Shown here piece by piece: positions 26,463 through 39,742 of a stretch of 64,000 bases of DNA. The notes beneath the pieces were generated by a model. That model was not told where the DNA came from, searched no databases, and saw nothing but the letters and a program-made list of their open reading frames with translations. The stretch covers positions 372,001-436,000 of the forward strand of contig JALMLS010000065.1 of the NCBI GenBank assembly GCA_038496445.1, in the 5' to 3' direction. The stretch comes from Trichosphaerium sp. ATCC 40318. Taxonomy: Eukaryota > Discosea > Flabellinia > Trichosidae. Within the stretch, counting starts at the first letter, position 1, and each line of letters starts with the position of its first letter. The position numbers were made by a program, and so were the translations under genes.

Positions 26463-26770
26463 GTTCAAAAAAAAAAAAAAGGAATATCTCACAAAAATGA
26501 TCAACAATTTTTTAAAACAAATGACTATCACACTGTGTAATACCCTCAACTCAAAGAATCCTTTAATGTTACTCACGCTCTTGTTTAAGTAGCAACGACA
26601 GTGTGTAAAAAAAAAAAAAGTTTATATGTGTACACTGCTATAAAATACAACGGTATTACTCCAAACAGATGTTGACTTTATTTTGATTATTTAAGATCTG
26701 TTTTCTGTTTTTTTTCTTATTGTTGTTTCCAACGTTCGTTTCTCCTCTCTTTGCCTTGAGTGCGTCCGAT
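26463..26770. other. Convergent 3' spacer
   Basis: Lies between the 3' ends of the pyruvate carboxylase gene (+) and the small basic gene (-). Contains two A tracts (26468-26480, 26609-26620). No gene seen. Confidence 0.5.
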
Positions 26771-27361
26771 TTAAGCTTCAACTGGCTTGAATTCAATGTT
26801 GTCGCCATCTTTTAATGGTCCAAAAGGTTGTTTGCCGTTAACTGTCATCACAGTAGCCTTCTCAGTGTATCTTACGGCCATACTGAACTCTGGGTCTTTT
26901 TTGCTCAGGTACTCCCGTAAGTCATCAGGAGAAGTCTTCGTCGAATAAGAGAGTCACCTAGGGTACCTTTTAACGTACTTGGGCTGGAATTCTGAAGCTA
27001 GAGTTCAAAGCAGGCGTAATGGCATCTCCATCAACCTTGTAGATGGTGTAGGTTACTGTTATCTAGTTTTACTCGGTATTAGATCTGTTGATGTTAAGCA
27101 TTGTACCAATTGACCCGTATACACTTTAGTATTGTTTCTACCCGAGGTGCGGTGCCTCATGCGCGTTTTCATGCTTACACGTTTAATGTCCGATCCATAC
27201 CGCTCGTTATTCTTACTACCTTCGCCGGTATACACTTTGGTATTGTTTCTACCCGAGGTGCGGTGCCTCATGCGTGTTTTCATGCTTACACGTTTAATGT
27301 CCGATCCATACCGCTCGTTATTCTTCTTACCTGATGTACTATGCCTCATACGTGTTGCCAT
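26771..27361 (-). CDS. Small basic protein with N-terminal 39-aa repeats
   Basis: Three exons. Exon 1 (to about 27110) codes a very basic region made of two near-identical 39-residue units (KNNERYGSDIKRVSMK, then TRMRHRTSGRNNTKVYTG) preceded by a partial copy. Intron 1 runs from GTACAATGC to AAAACTAG and intron 2 from GTACGTTAAA to GACGAAG. Exons 2-3 give a compact domain: VTYTIYKVDGDAITPALNSS, then DDLREYLSKKDPEFSMAV, and VMTVNGKQPFGPLKDGDNIE before the stop at 26771-26773. No family recognised; the C-terminal strand pattern could be a small beta-rich fold. Start uses the ATG at 27359-27361. The domain exons keep frame across both introns, which supports the gene. Confidence 0.6.
27117..27350. 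repeat. Two 117-bp tandem repeats
   Basis: Two adjacent 117-bp units differing at only a few bases. They encode the repeated basic N-terminus of the minus-strand gene (39 codons per unit, frame preserved). Confidence 0.85.
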
Positions 27362-27877
27362 TGTGTTACCTGCTGTGATTAGAAAGTGCTAGAGAAAAGT
27401 AGATGGAAAGAAACTTACAATTCGTTGAAATCCACTACAAAGCGAATGTAGCTGAGTTAAACAGGAATAATAATAGATAATTATCGGGTTTTTTTACTTG
27501 TTCTAGCATGCATGATGAGGGTGATGGTGCAATTGTACTTGAACTGTAAAGGGAATGTTTGTTTGAAACCAACATAACGAAGCATAACCATTAAATAGGT
27601 TGGTCAGTTACTGTTCATCTTTTTATCGATATACAAGCCTTTGATAGTAAAGGTCAGCTTCTGGTCTTACCCGAAGCGACAGATTGGAGCTGAAGCGCAC
27701 AATCTATCCCGTGTCTCGAGAGCATTGTAGCTATAAAGTGAACGGTAACAGGACAATGATGATGTTTGTATTATTTCTTTTCTGTGTTAGTACCTACAAT
27801 AGCAGGAAGGTTCTCTATTAACACATACTTCTAAAGCTACTAAATCATGTTATCTTTATTTTGCCTGTATAAGTTGC
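27362..27877. other. Spacer; part is duplicated 3' flank of LRR copy A
   Basis: From about 27549 onward this matches, inverted, the sequence at 56020-56360 downstream of LRR copy A'. No gene recognised. Confidence 0.7.
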
Positions 27878-29709
27878 TTACATCGGTCCCTAACATTCTA
27901 ACCCTTCAATACCAGCGAGGGATTCAGATACTGAAGTTTCATAAGCGTAAATAGAATGCTCCAGCAAGTGCTTTGACACCTTCATCTGTTATTGAAGTGT
28001 GCCTAAGGTTAATAGTGTGAGCTCCAGCAAGCGCTTTAGCACCTTCATCTGTTGTTGAAGTGCCAGAAAGACAAATTGTATGAACTCCAGCAAGCGCTTT
28101 CACACCTTCATCAGTTACTGAAGTGTTCCTAAGGTTAATAGTATGGACTCCAGCAAGTGCTTTGACTCCTTCGTCAGTTACTGAAGTGTTACTAAGGTTA
28201 ATAGCGTGAGCTCCAGAAAGTGCTTTGACGCCCTCATCTGTAATGTGTTTACAAGCTAACAAATCAATCATGTGCACTCCAGCAATTACTTTGACACCTT
28301 TATCAGTTACTGAAGTGTTACTAAGGTCAATAGTATGGACTCCAGCAAGTGCTTTAACACCTTCATCAGTTACTGAAGTGCCTAAGGTTAATAGTGTGAA
28401 CTCCAGAAAGTGCTTTGACACCTTCATCTGTTATTGAAGTGTTACAAAGGTTAATAGTGTGAACTCCAGCAAGTGCTTTGACACCTTCATCAGTTACTGA
28501 AGTGATACTAAGGTCAATAGTGTGAGCTCCAGAAAGTGCTTTGACACCCTCATCTGTTACAGCAGCGTTTTTAAGATCAATAGTATGGACTCCAGCAAAT
28601 AATTTAACACCTTCATCAGTTACGGAAGTGCCAGAAAGGTAAATGCAATGGGCTCCAGCAAGCGCTTTAACACCTTCATCAGTTACTGAAGTGTTACTAA
28701 GGTCAATAGTATGGACTCCAGCAAGTGCTTTGACACCTTTATCAGTTACTGAAGTGTGCTCAAGGTAAATAGTATGAACTCCAGAAAGTGCTTTGACTCC
28801 TTCGTCAGTTACTGAAGTGTAACTAAGGTTAATAGTGTGAGCTCCAGAAAGTGTGTTCAACCCTTTATCTGTAATGTGTTTACAATATGATATATTAATC
28901 ACATGTACACCAGCTAGTGCTTTGACGCCTTCATCAGTTACTGAAGTGTTACTAAGGTCAATAGCGTGAGCTCCAGAAAGCGCTTTGACACCTTCATCTG
29001 TTACTGAAGTGATACTAAGGTTAATAGTGTGGACTCCAGCAAGTGCTTTGACACCTTCATCAGTTACTTTAGTTCTACGAAGCTTAATAGTATGAACTCC
29101 AGCAAGTGCTTTGACACCTTCATCAGTTACTGAAGTGATACTAAGGTCAATAGTATGAGCTCCAGCAAGTGCTTTGACACCTTCGTCAGTTACTGAAGTG
29201 CGCATTAGGTTAATAGTGTGAGCTCCAGCAAGTGCTTTGACACCTTCATCAGTTACGTGAGTGTAACTAAAGTAAATAGTGTGAGCTCCAGCAAGTGCTT
29301 TGACGCCCTCATCAGTTACTTTGGTACTAGAAAGGTCAATAGTGTGAACTCCAGCAAGTGCTTTGACACTTTCATCTGTTATCCGAGCATTCTCAAGGTC
29401 AATAGTATGAGCTCCCGCAAATTGTTTGGTAATGTTGTCATCAACACTCCATCCTAGCGTGATTTTTGTGTATTTCAGAATACCGGCATGTTTTACAGCT
29501 GATTTTGCTTGAGCTAACGTTTTAATCATAATAGCATGGTATCCAATAATGTCGTGAACAATAGAAGCAAGTAAACGACAGGTTTGACAAGCTGAAAAGC
29601 GCGAATAGGTCGTTTGACGCAGGATGAGCGCTATTATCTCTGTCGGTAGGTGTAGTAAACTTGTATGGGAGGTACTGTTGATTATACCACACTTTGAGGT
29701 AGAAAGCAT
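27878..29709 (-). pseudogene. F-box/LRR gene copy A, frameshifted
   Basis: Intronless F-box protein gene with about 24 LRR units of 21 residues (consensus HTIDLSNTSVTDEGVKALAG). The N-terminus (MLSTSKCGIINS, F-box LPTEIIALILRQ) is almost identical to intact copy A' at 54430. Compared with neighbouring units and A', two bases (TG on the plus strand) are missing at 28380/28381, shifting frame to an early stop. Another two are missing near 27957, and one of four C's near 27902. Beyond the first shift the remaining repeats continue in another frame down to the homologous stop near 27878. Two units (positions near 28900 and 28250) are Cys-type KHITD repeats absent from A'. A truncated product of about 450 residues with an intact F-box and 16 repeats could still be made. 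Confidence 0.8.
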
Positions 29710-29755
29710 AATATCGTCTTTAAAGATGTAATACAAACGATTATAATTAGGCGCA

Positions 29756-29769
29756 ATATCACGTGATAT
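29756..29769. promoter_or_regulatory. 14-bp palindromic E-box ATATCACGTGATAT
   Basis: Perfect palindrome about 50 bp upstream of the copy A start codon. The partner copy A' has ATATCACGTG at the corresponding place (54374-54383) and B' has ATATCACGTG at its promoter. Confidence 0.6.
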
Positions 29770-30104
29770 AACAATTACCGGTTGACTTAAAACCGTTTTG
29801 CTACCCGCTAAGTCGCATTCATAGATTGCCGAAACTCGGTTTTCTAAGAGCTCTAACTTACAGGTACGTGCAGGAGTAACGTAACGCCATTTATCACGTG
29901 CTCTAACAACTTACTTCCGACAAAATTGTTTACCCTGATAAAACATGCCGATGCACTATTTTTCTCCACAATATATATACTTTATTGTCCATCAAGTTTT
30001 GAAGCTCACGATTATAGTAGTTGTAGATAAAGAATTTTGAATCGTCTCATGGTTAGACAATGAGCTGAGAGTGAGATGCCGTTACCAAAAACGGTGTTAT
30101 CACG

Positions 30105-31495
30105 AGTTTGACTGGTAAAACTCTTTCAGAAAGAATACAAGTTCAAAAATGTTGCAACAAATCAAGATGAATTTTATGGGTGTTTCGATAGATCAAGTGC
30201 TGACATATTATCGCAATAACCATTCAGAGGTTTTCAATACAATTACAGCGAATAATCACGAAATATTAATAAAACAGCTTGATAAGGTTTTAAATGCATC
30301 AAATACGCGTTTAGTACAACAATTGGATCAAGTTCTCTTTAAACATGCAAATAGCGACGTAAACATACAAGATCAACGCACAAAGCATTTTGAGGGCGTT
30401 ATTTACCAAAACACAAACAAATAAAGAAGTACGTCTGAAGAGCTACCAACATTTTTTAAGTCCATGTGTACTTACTTAACAATCCCAGAAAAATATTGCC
30501 GTGGCGACAGAGAAAGAAGCTCACATTCTTGACTTTCCACCAGAGATTATTTCGAGTATCATTTCCAATGTACCCAAAAGATTCAGTGTTGCACAAACAT
30601 GTCGTTTGATGGCCGATACCATCCACGATGTTGTTGATTATCAGTATGCTTATTTACATAATGTTCAAGATATATTAAAGATACAACAGTACAAGGTGTT
30701 ACGGACAACACTGAAATTAGATTACGTGGTATGATGCACAACACATTACATTCAATGTTGGTTGGATGTCGTAAGATCACAGCGCCTTATGGGAGTACAA
30801 TCAATGATCGTGATCTTGAAGCGCTTGATGGAGTACATACCATCAGCCTTAACGGTTGTAAAGAAGTGACTGATAAAGGCATTAAATCACTTGCCGGAGT
30901 TCATGAAATTGATCTTGGTTTCTGCACTTCAATTGGAGATGAATGTATCAAAGCGTTGAAAGGTGTTCATACCATTCACCTTTCTTTCACTTCTGTGACG
31001 GATGAAGGCCTCAAAGCATTGAAGGGCGTACATAGTATTACTCTCATCAGTTGTGATAGAGTGACAGATGAAGGAATAAAAGCACTTGAAGGCGTACATA
31101 CAATTCTACTTGGCTTCACCAAAGTCACAGACGAGAGTCTAAAATATCTCAAAGATGTTCACGAAATAAGTCTTATGGGTTGTAGACAGATAACAGATGA
31201 AGGAGTTAAAGCACTTCAAAATGTCCATACTATCAGACTTGATAATACTGAAGTAACAGATGCATGTCTCGAATATCTCACCAATGTCCATAGCATCAGT
31301 CTTAGTGGTTGTAGAAATATGACAGAGAAGGGTATCCAAGCACTAAAAGGTGTACAGAAAACTCACCGCCGTGGTATTTCCATACCAGTATCAGCCAAAA
31401 CAGTTAGAGCATTGAACGATATATGTTTCCCAATCCTCCATTGTAAAAGTGTTACAGACAAAGGCGTTGTAGGATTCAAAATTGCTCGTATCTAG
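30105..31495 (+). repeat. Inverted duplication arm B (partner 42954-44425)
   Basis: Whole F-box/LRR copy B plus about 60 bp of upstream flank is present in inverted orientation as B'. The B promoter reads TATCACGAG where B' has TATCACGTG. Confidence 0.85.
30167..31495 (+). pseudogene. F-box/LRR gene copy B, frameshifted
   Basis: Homologous to the two-exon gene B' (42954-44370). The first exon (MNFMGVSIDQVLTYY...) and the F-box/LRR exon (FPPEIISSIISNVP) are both recognisable, with the same GTACGTCTGAAGAGC donor near 30429. Against B' it has lost one T at about 30402 (frame runs to a stop before the donor), one A at the start of exon 2 (about 30490) and one G at about 30696, each shifting frame. 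From 30731 the LRR part is open for about 254 codons, with alternating Cys-type and Thr-type repeats, then diverges at the C-terminus. The promoter E-box is also mutated. Most likely a decaying copy; an alternative start at 30731 could still yield an LRR-only protein. Confidence 0.8.
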
Positions 31496-31769
31496 GTACT
31501 TAAGTTGACCAGATGAAGCATCAAAGAAGTAAAAGATGTACATGGTACAAATAAAACAGCTTCAATAAAAACCATTCTTCTATCTCGATATTAAGATAAG
31601 AACTACGCCATACCTACTTAGTCAATTAATCACGTGATCCTATAATTGATAGTGTAAGCGAACATTCATTCCTTTAAAATTCCAAACAAAAAACTTACAG
31701 ACAGCCAAAGCTGTTAAGAGTAACAGCATAAGTCAGATATTAATTAAGTTTATAAGTTGAGACTTTTGT
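31496..31769. other. Convergent spacer with CACGTG
   Basis: Short A+T-rich spacer between the 3' ends of LRR copy B and the four-pass membrane protein. AATCACGTGATC occurs at 31628-31639. Confidence 0.5.
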
Positions 31770-32730
31770 TACAATTCTGTATTAGGTATAACTGCTACAA
31801 TATGGTTTTCGGGTACGTAGATATCCGTACAACTCTCTAGTTTTGCGAAACGGATTGTAAAAGCTGAACCAGCGCCAAATAGCATAATGTATGCTATCGT
31901 CATAAAGACAGCATGTAAATATTTCCACATTAGGCTTCCATACCTAAAAAAACCGTTTAGTTTGAATTACGTTTTCAAAAACTAAAGTCTCCGATAACAC
32001 ACGAATGTCGTTGCATCGTGTGCTGGATGTTATGGCAATTTTTACTAAATTTGCGTTCCACACTTCTTTGTGACTTTTTTTTTATTGAAAAAACGAAAAC
32101 AAACTAAAACAAGTGCCTGTTCGACTAGTTCGCACCTGCAACTACAACAGTTATCTTTGTCTGTCTTGTATGTGTTTAAAGGCATTTCATCCTCTAACAT
32201 AATTCGTTTCGCTTGATAGCATCTAATAAAGGCATGACCGGCAATCAAACACCCGTAACACGTGACTCCGAATATCATGATCATAATCCTTAAACCGTCG
32301 TTTCTAGACCATATAGACGTATATAATTGTACAATCATACCATAGAACCATACCTTACCTATCAAAAAAACACTTAGATAACGTACAACAAAGAAAAAGA
32401 CCTAAAGAAAACAACGGAGAAACTAACTTTAATGTCAACAAAAAAAAGCTCCGCTTTTCGCTCAGATTCTCTCTTTGTACCTACAATAGGGTGATATTTT
32501 AATACCCATGGCTTCCAGTATCCTATTATTCTAAGCAAGATAGCTATAAAGCCCGTTATCATCAAAGTCAAGCCCCACCCGAAATGTAAGTATAGATTAG
32601 GACAAAACCGTATTATATTGTCATTGGCGTTAAATCTAGTCCCAGTAAGTACACTGACAATGTAATGTTACAAGATGTTCAAAAAAGGACCCTATTATAG
32701 TCCCACGTACGTGTATGTGTTGTTGAGCAT
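31770..32730 (-). CDS. Four-pass membrane protein, five exons
   Basis: Family not recognised. In-frame splicing gives MLNNTYT (exon 1, 32730 to about 32711), then VLTGTRFNANDN and the first hydrophobic stretch, a 15-nt microexon (32387-32401), the exon ending at 32136, a 192-nt intron, and the last exon 31770-31943. Hydrophobic segments: LHFGWGLTLMITGFIAILL, a stretch around FLCCKVWFYGMIVQL, IMIMIFGVTCYGCLIAGHAF, and YLHAVFMTIAYIMLFGAG. An Asn-Asn-Thr glycosylation site lies at residues 3-5. A cytosolic-looking loop with CCSC follows the third segment. The topology recalls tetraspan or TMEM-type proteins, but no signature confirms that. The frame is preserved over all four inferred introns, supporting this start. 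Confidence 0.65.
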
Positions 32731-33200
32731 AATAGTTTATGGTGTAAATGTTTGACTTGCAAGTAGTGACTTAAAACGCGAAAACAAAAACCCGCAAATT
32801 GTTTGTTTTTCACCTTCGGTACATATTTGGTTCGAAGTGATAAAAACAAACAGCTGAAATTAGCTTAGTTTGCCAGTACATTCGCGCACGTGAACAATAA
32901 ACTATTTATTTTCCGTGCGGTATCTGGATTTTATTTTTTCTCCGACTATTTCCAATAGTTGATAAAAATGATAGCAGCATAGTAAAGAAAAACGCCAATG
33001 TTTCTCATAACGGAGTTATTTGGGAATAAGATCAATAGTCGCTGTTTCTGATACCGCGTTTAACGGTACATATAAACCAAACGACAAGCGACTACAGCGT
33101 AAAAGAGGTTAATTGTGAGGCGTGGTAAGAAAAATCTATACTTCGGGTTTTTGTCAACATTTTTCTTCTTTGTCTCCAGCTGTGAGGCACTCTAGTGGTC
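32731..33200. other. Divergent promoter spacer
   Basis: Between two divergent genes; CACGTG at 32888-32893. No gene seen. Confidence 0.45.
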
Positions 33201-34771
33201 ATGTGGGAGGAACAAACGAGAGAAATATTTGATAGATCGTTAAAGCAAGTTGGAACTAGCAAGGATATGCCTAGGCTAGCGAAACATTTCGTTATTTACG
33301 ATGAAGATCAAAAAGTTGTACCTATGGACTTTTCTGGTGCGTATTTAGATACATTTCACAGCTTCTCGGGTTCTTTTATCACTACATTCCTAATAACTGC
33401 ACTTCTTATTTAATTATTTTGTCTAAAAGATCGCCAAACGCTCACGCAAACCCTCATGCACTGGTTTTTGTTAGTGTTGAAATATTTAAACAAAAGCGGT
33501 TCGATCACGTGGGTTTTTTTTTTTTTCACGCTCCTTTTTCTGTATTGATAATTAACGCTCTACTTTTATAGGAAACAACCAAGAGATAACGGTACGATTA
33601 GAATATTAAATTTCTTTTTGAAATTGAACGTGCTCCATTCCAGATTTTCGTCTTTACGTAAAAAGCAGGCTACTAACGTTCTTGGGGTTTTTTTGAAGTT
33701 TGTAATTTCATTTCTTCCCTTTTTTTTTTTTTTGACCTTTAGTGTTGGTGGACGTTTTATTGATTTCCTTGTTTTCACAGGTCAACTTATTTGCAACTCT
33801 TTTTGTATGTGTTGAACGCGTTTATCGGAATACAAAAGACGTTGATAAAAAGTTAAAACCGCTTATAAGCACGCTAAGAAGACTCTTTGAAATCAAAAAT
33901 GTGTCAGAAGGTAATCTCTTCTTAGCTCGAAATTACTCAAGTTCTTTTATAATTTATAACATTCCCTTAGGACTGGACGTGGTTTTTGATGTACTTGAAC
34001 CAAAATCAGGTATTTCTCCAGTGTTAAAGGTGACCAATACTGAGTTTTGTTTTTGTCATTTTTTTTTCGAAAAACAAAATTGATTGGTACTAACAAAAGA
34101 TAAGTGCTTCAATCAGAACATCACAGCGCCAGCTACAAAGGAACTATTCAAAAAAATGGCGAAGACATGTACGTGTTTATTTATGCCATTGGTATATATA
34201 ACGCTTAGTAAGGTCCATTTCTTGATGGTAAACATTGGCAAGTTCATGTCTCCCTTTTAAAAACTGGACTTGAAATCAAACATGTCAAAAATCAAAGACA
34301 CGTGGCACAGGTAAGACAAGAACGATTCACAAAAATACCCAAACTAGTCAATATCTAATAATTATACAAGGAATTCGAATTTGAGTGGCAATTGGTTCTG
34401 ACATTTGATCTCGAACTCACATCACTAACAAAGATGTATTTGAAGTACGCAACTTTTTTTTTTTTTGCAACACTAAAAAAAAACACGATAATATTCCACT
34501 TGTCTTATGTTATCTCAAACAGTATCATTGATTGGACATTTACAGAAAAAGCCACAGAAAAAACAAAACAAAATTTTCTATCTGTTACAGCACCATATGT
34601 ATTACCGTGGTTATTAACAAGCACACCAAACTCAAAAAAACCAAGGTACAACTCAAAAAAAAAAAAAAGTTGTAGACCTTGAACCGTCACTCACGTGTTT
34701 GATGTTTTAGGAGTTTTTGGAGAAACCAATTTTCAAAACTAGTAGATGGACTAAAGAAGGGAGGAAAGTAG
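33201..34771 (+). CDS. Unrecognised multi-exon protein (~300 aa)
   Basis: No family recognised. Begins MWEEQTREIFDRSLKQVGTS. A 20-nt microexon (33572-33591) codes N-N-Q-E-I-T. It continues NLFATLFVCVERVYRNTKDV, LDVVFDVLEPKSGISPVLK, GPFLDGKHWQVHVSLLKTGL and FEWQLVLTFDLELTSLTK, and ends QFSKLVDGLKKGGK at TAG 34769-34771. Alternating strands and helices suggest an alpha/beta fold; no TM segment or signal peptide. About eight exons with intact frame across junctions (donors at 33337, 33592 and 33912 among others). The acceptor before TGCTTCAATC (ending GATAAG) and the exact ends near 34440-34520 are the least certain joins. Confidence 0.6.
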
Positions 34772-34958
34772 ATTATGAAAGATACATTGGAAAACCCAGA
34801 AAGAAGATGTCAAAAATAAAAAAAATAAAAAATGTCAACATCAAAAAAAAAACAATTGCTCCTTGTTGGTGAGACGCACGCTTTTTATTAGTTTTTTTTT
34901 TCATTTGTTGTGGAAACAGTCAATATAAAATTAACGTTTAAAAAAATGTATACCAAAA

Positions 34959-37161
<2,203 letters not shown>

Positions 37162-37257
37162 GTTGTTCAGAGATAAAAAAAAAAATTCGTAGACCAAACG
37201 GGACTTAATTTACACAGGTTTTTTATTGTTCGCTTTACTAAGTTAAACATGTCTTCT

Positions 37258-38289
37258 TTATGCTGATCCTTTCCATACAGATGCTTCAATACCGTCCTGT
37301 AAGTATACATGAGTTTTTGGAGTACTAGAGGTGTATGGTGGCGTGTATGGTGGCGTACAACAAGGTCTTCTCTGTCACTTGCATCATATTCAAGTCTTGA
37401 AAGATGCAACTTACTGCTACTGTATAATCCAGATGAGCGCACGTGATTTAGGTAATTTTCAATCTTGAATACGACAACATTATCTGCAACTACGAGGGAT
37501 CCAGGTCTCAATAAACCGTGCTTCTCTATCAATAGCAAATCCGCAAGGTAAGCTTCTTTAGCGTGATCAATGAAAACCATGTCTACGCTCTGTATGTTAT
37601 GCTTTGACTTGAGTGTTGGTAAGACATCACAGCCTTTACCCTTTAGAAATGTAATCTAGAGACTTGGTTAAAACAAACAGCTAGTGAGAGTTCTATGATG
37701 TTGTTTTGAAAAAAAATTCACCACTTTTCGAAAACCAAAAACCGAAGTTTTGTTTTTTTGTTAGTACCTTGTCTGTAAATCCAGCCTTTTTAGCGAGAAT
37801 GCGTGATGCATTAGTAGGAAAAGGATCAATAGTAATGATCCTTGCGTCATCACTTAATAAACGCGCCATACGAACAGTAGAATAAGCACAGTAAGTGCCT
37901 AATTCTAGCACTAGTTTTGGTGCAGCTTCTCTGACAATCTTATCAAGAATTTCACCTTTCCCGTCTCCAACGTGCATCATCTGAAATGAAGTGTCAGTTC
38001 GTGCGAGGTTTCGTTGAACCAAAAAAGAAAAAACTCCTCCGCTAAATACTCCAGGTTTTCGAACGTTTGGGTGCATTCAACACGCGTAGGTAACGTACCC
38101 AATGAGTATTCCAGCAAAATTTATCCACTGCCTTCAATACACTTTCGGGATCCCCATCTGTTGCGTTTTCCTGTACGAACGCACCGAGTTTGTCCTCTGT
38201 ACCCTTGTTGAATTGCATAGGGCCATTTTCTATGCGAATGTCATTTTGATTACCTTTACACTACGCGTACCTTTTTGTCTTGCTGCCAT
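37258..38289 (-). CDS. COMT-like catechol O-methyltransferase
   Basis: SAM-dependent methyltransferase, COMT class. Visible motifs: MHVGDGKGEILD, SAM motif I LELGTYCAYSTVRMARLL, IITIDPFPTNASRI, metal-binding MVFIDHAKEAYLADLLLIEK, and LRPGSLVVADNVV. The C-terminus DGIEASVWKGSA matches the D-G-L-E...Y-K-G end of animal and fungal COMTs once an intron GTACGCCACC...ACTTACAG is removed; without it the frame would run to 37167 with an unrelated basic tail. Start is MAARQK at 38287-38289, split by an intron beginning GTACGCG. No signal anchor, so soluble. Likely substrate is a catechol with Mg2+, inferred from the family. Divergently transcribed from the TTC33-like gene only 53 bp away. Confidence 0.9.
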
Positions 38290-38342
38290 GATCGTTTATG
38301 TTGTGTTTGAGAGCAAATGAGCTTTTCAAACTTAGTAAACAC
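38290..38342. promoter_or_regulatory. 53-bp bidirectional promoter interval
   Basis: Only 53 bp separate the start codons of the COMT-like gene (-) and the TTC33-like gene (+), so both 5' UTRs and promoters must overlap. No TATA box seen. Confidence 0.6.
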
Positions 38343-39403
38343 ATGGCGGAAACAAGCGACGCTAATGACTCTATTCAAATCGTAAGCAAGTGACGTTGCG
38401 TTGGTTAACGTGAGTAGGAGTCAGATAATGTACAAGGTGACTTTGAGCGGTTTTGCGAAGACGGGGCGCACCTTGCCGAGCAAGGAGACTTCTATGAGGT
38501 AAAAATCAAAGAGAATTATTACCGTTTAACATGTACAATAGGCTTTGGAGTGCTGGGATAATGCTATGCTATTGAAGGACACAGAAAATAGCGTTGGACA
38601 TCACGAACGCGCAAAATTAAACGAAATGTACGCACAGGTTCTTTTGGAGCTTGGAGACGATTTCGCCGCAATCAGATGTGCTGAGCAGGTTAGTTTTTGT
38701 AATATTGATCAATTAGAAACAATTTATTGTACTCCATTTAAAGAACCACCTGTGACCGTTTACTAAGCGTCTTAGGCGATTCTGTTGGCTCCAGATTGGC
38801 TTGACGCAAAGATTACGTTAGGACGCGCGCAACTCAACTTTGGTGAATTAGAACTTGCTGTACAGACTCTTAACGTATGCATTGAACAAATAGACAAATC
38901 AAGCGATCTTTATACTGACACAATGGCCGATTTGAAGTATGCCAAAGAAACGTACGCTTGATTCCGCGTTTGATCTTTGTATAAATAACGTTCTGTTTTT
39001 TTTGAAGGTTTTCACAAAAAATGAAAATAGAACAAGATCAACCTGGTACAAAGGTTATTCGTGGTTTTATAATAGCACCTGGAGAAGAGCATGGTTTATG
39101 TTATCCAAAAGCAAGTGGACCTTACATGAAGACTAGGAAGTCTAAGTATATCTCAATGGCACGTCATTTTGTCGTCATCACTAGTAGTAAAAAATTGTTT
39201 TTTTGTTTTTTTGGAAAATCCAGCATTTATTTGCTTGAAAAACGTGCTACTGTCGCCTTTATGGTAGTGTTAATTTCTATTAGCTCTTACAGAACGCTTA
39301 TGGGGATGAAAAGTGGCCAGAAGTACGACAAGAACAGCTTCAGTACAAACAATGGGGAAGAATATTAACAAGGCCTGTAACTATACGCAAACGTCCTCGG
39401 TAG
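38343..39403 (+). CDS. TTC33-like TPR protein
   Basis: Exon 1 (38343-38381) codes MAETSDANDSIQI. Exon 2 continues FCEDGAHLAEQGDFYEALEC, the first TPR. Later exons give YAQVLLELGDDFAAIRCAEQ, the second TPR, and DWLDAKITLGRAQLNFGELE with LAVQTLNVCIEQ, the third TPR. Spacing and the G-R-A-Q-L-x-x-G-E motif resemble the small nuclear/cytoplasmic TPR protein TTC33. TPRs mediate protein-protein contacts, often with Hsp90/Hsp70-type partners. The C-terminal exons are uncertain: after the exon beginning KFSQKMKIEQDQPGT, one splice choice stops at 39368. An alternative reading ending ILTRPVTIRKRPR at 39401-39403 looks more protein-like but lacks a clean phase-matched donor. A sequence error or unusual intron is possible there. 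Confidence 0.7.
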
Positions 39404-39742
39404 GCGTCAATCATTGTTTTTATATCTTCCTACATACGGCGTTAAATCTATAGCGCTATACAATTTGTACATAAAAGGACTTCCTCGGAAAGTTATTCGT
39501 TGTTTCAAAAAAAGGGAAAAACTATTCATCATAGACAGAAAACTGTCAACTTTTGACGTTTTATGCGTCACTTTATATAACCCTTGAAAGATGAGATACT
39601 ATAAAGAATACAATATTTATTTATTGTCTGGGGTGTTAAATGTCACGAAGCTCCTGCGGACAAACCCTCGGAAAAAACAGAATTTATCAATTTTATTTTG
39701 AGAGTTATTTTTTTATTATTCTATAAAACACACAAACAACAA
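39404..39742. other. Intergenic, nothing recognised
   Basis: A+T-rich spacer holding the promoter of the peroxiredoxin-like gene. Confidence 0.45.

Larger units (their letters stand above)
27549..29900 (-). repeat. Inverted duplication arm A (partner 54237-56360)
   Basis: Covers the F-box/LRR pseudogene plus about 160 bp of 5' flank and 330 bp of 3' flank. All are recognisable in opposite orientation at 54237-56360. Flanks are more diverged than the F-box coding part, and LRR repeat number differs. Confidence 0.85.

Noticed and set aside
28225-29457. Plus-strand frames across the LRR repeats (and 43111-43550)
   Set aside because: Antisense shadows of the repetitive LRR coding sequence; they encode low-complexity Ser/Cys patterns.
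37167-37370. C-terminal extension of the COMT-like frame to 37167
   Set aside because: Removing an intron (GTACGCC to ACTTACAG) yields the conserved COMT ending, so the longer frame is intron read-through.
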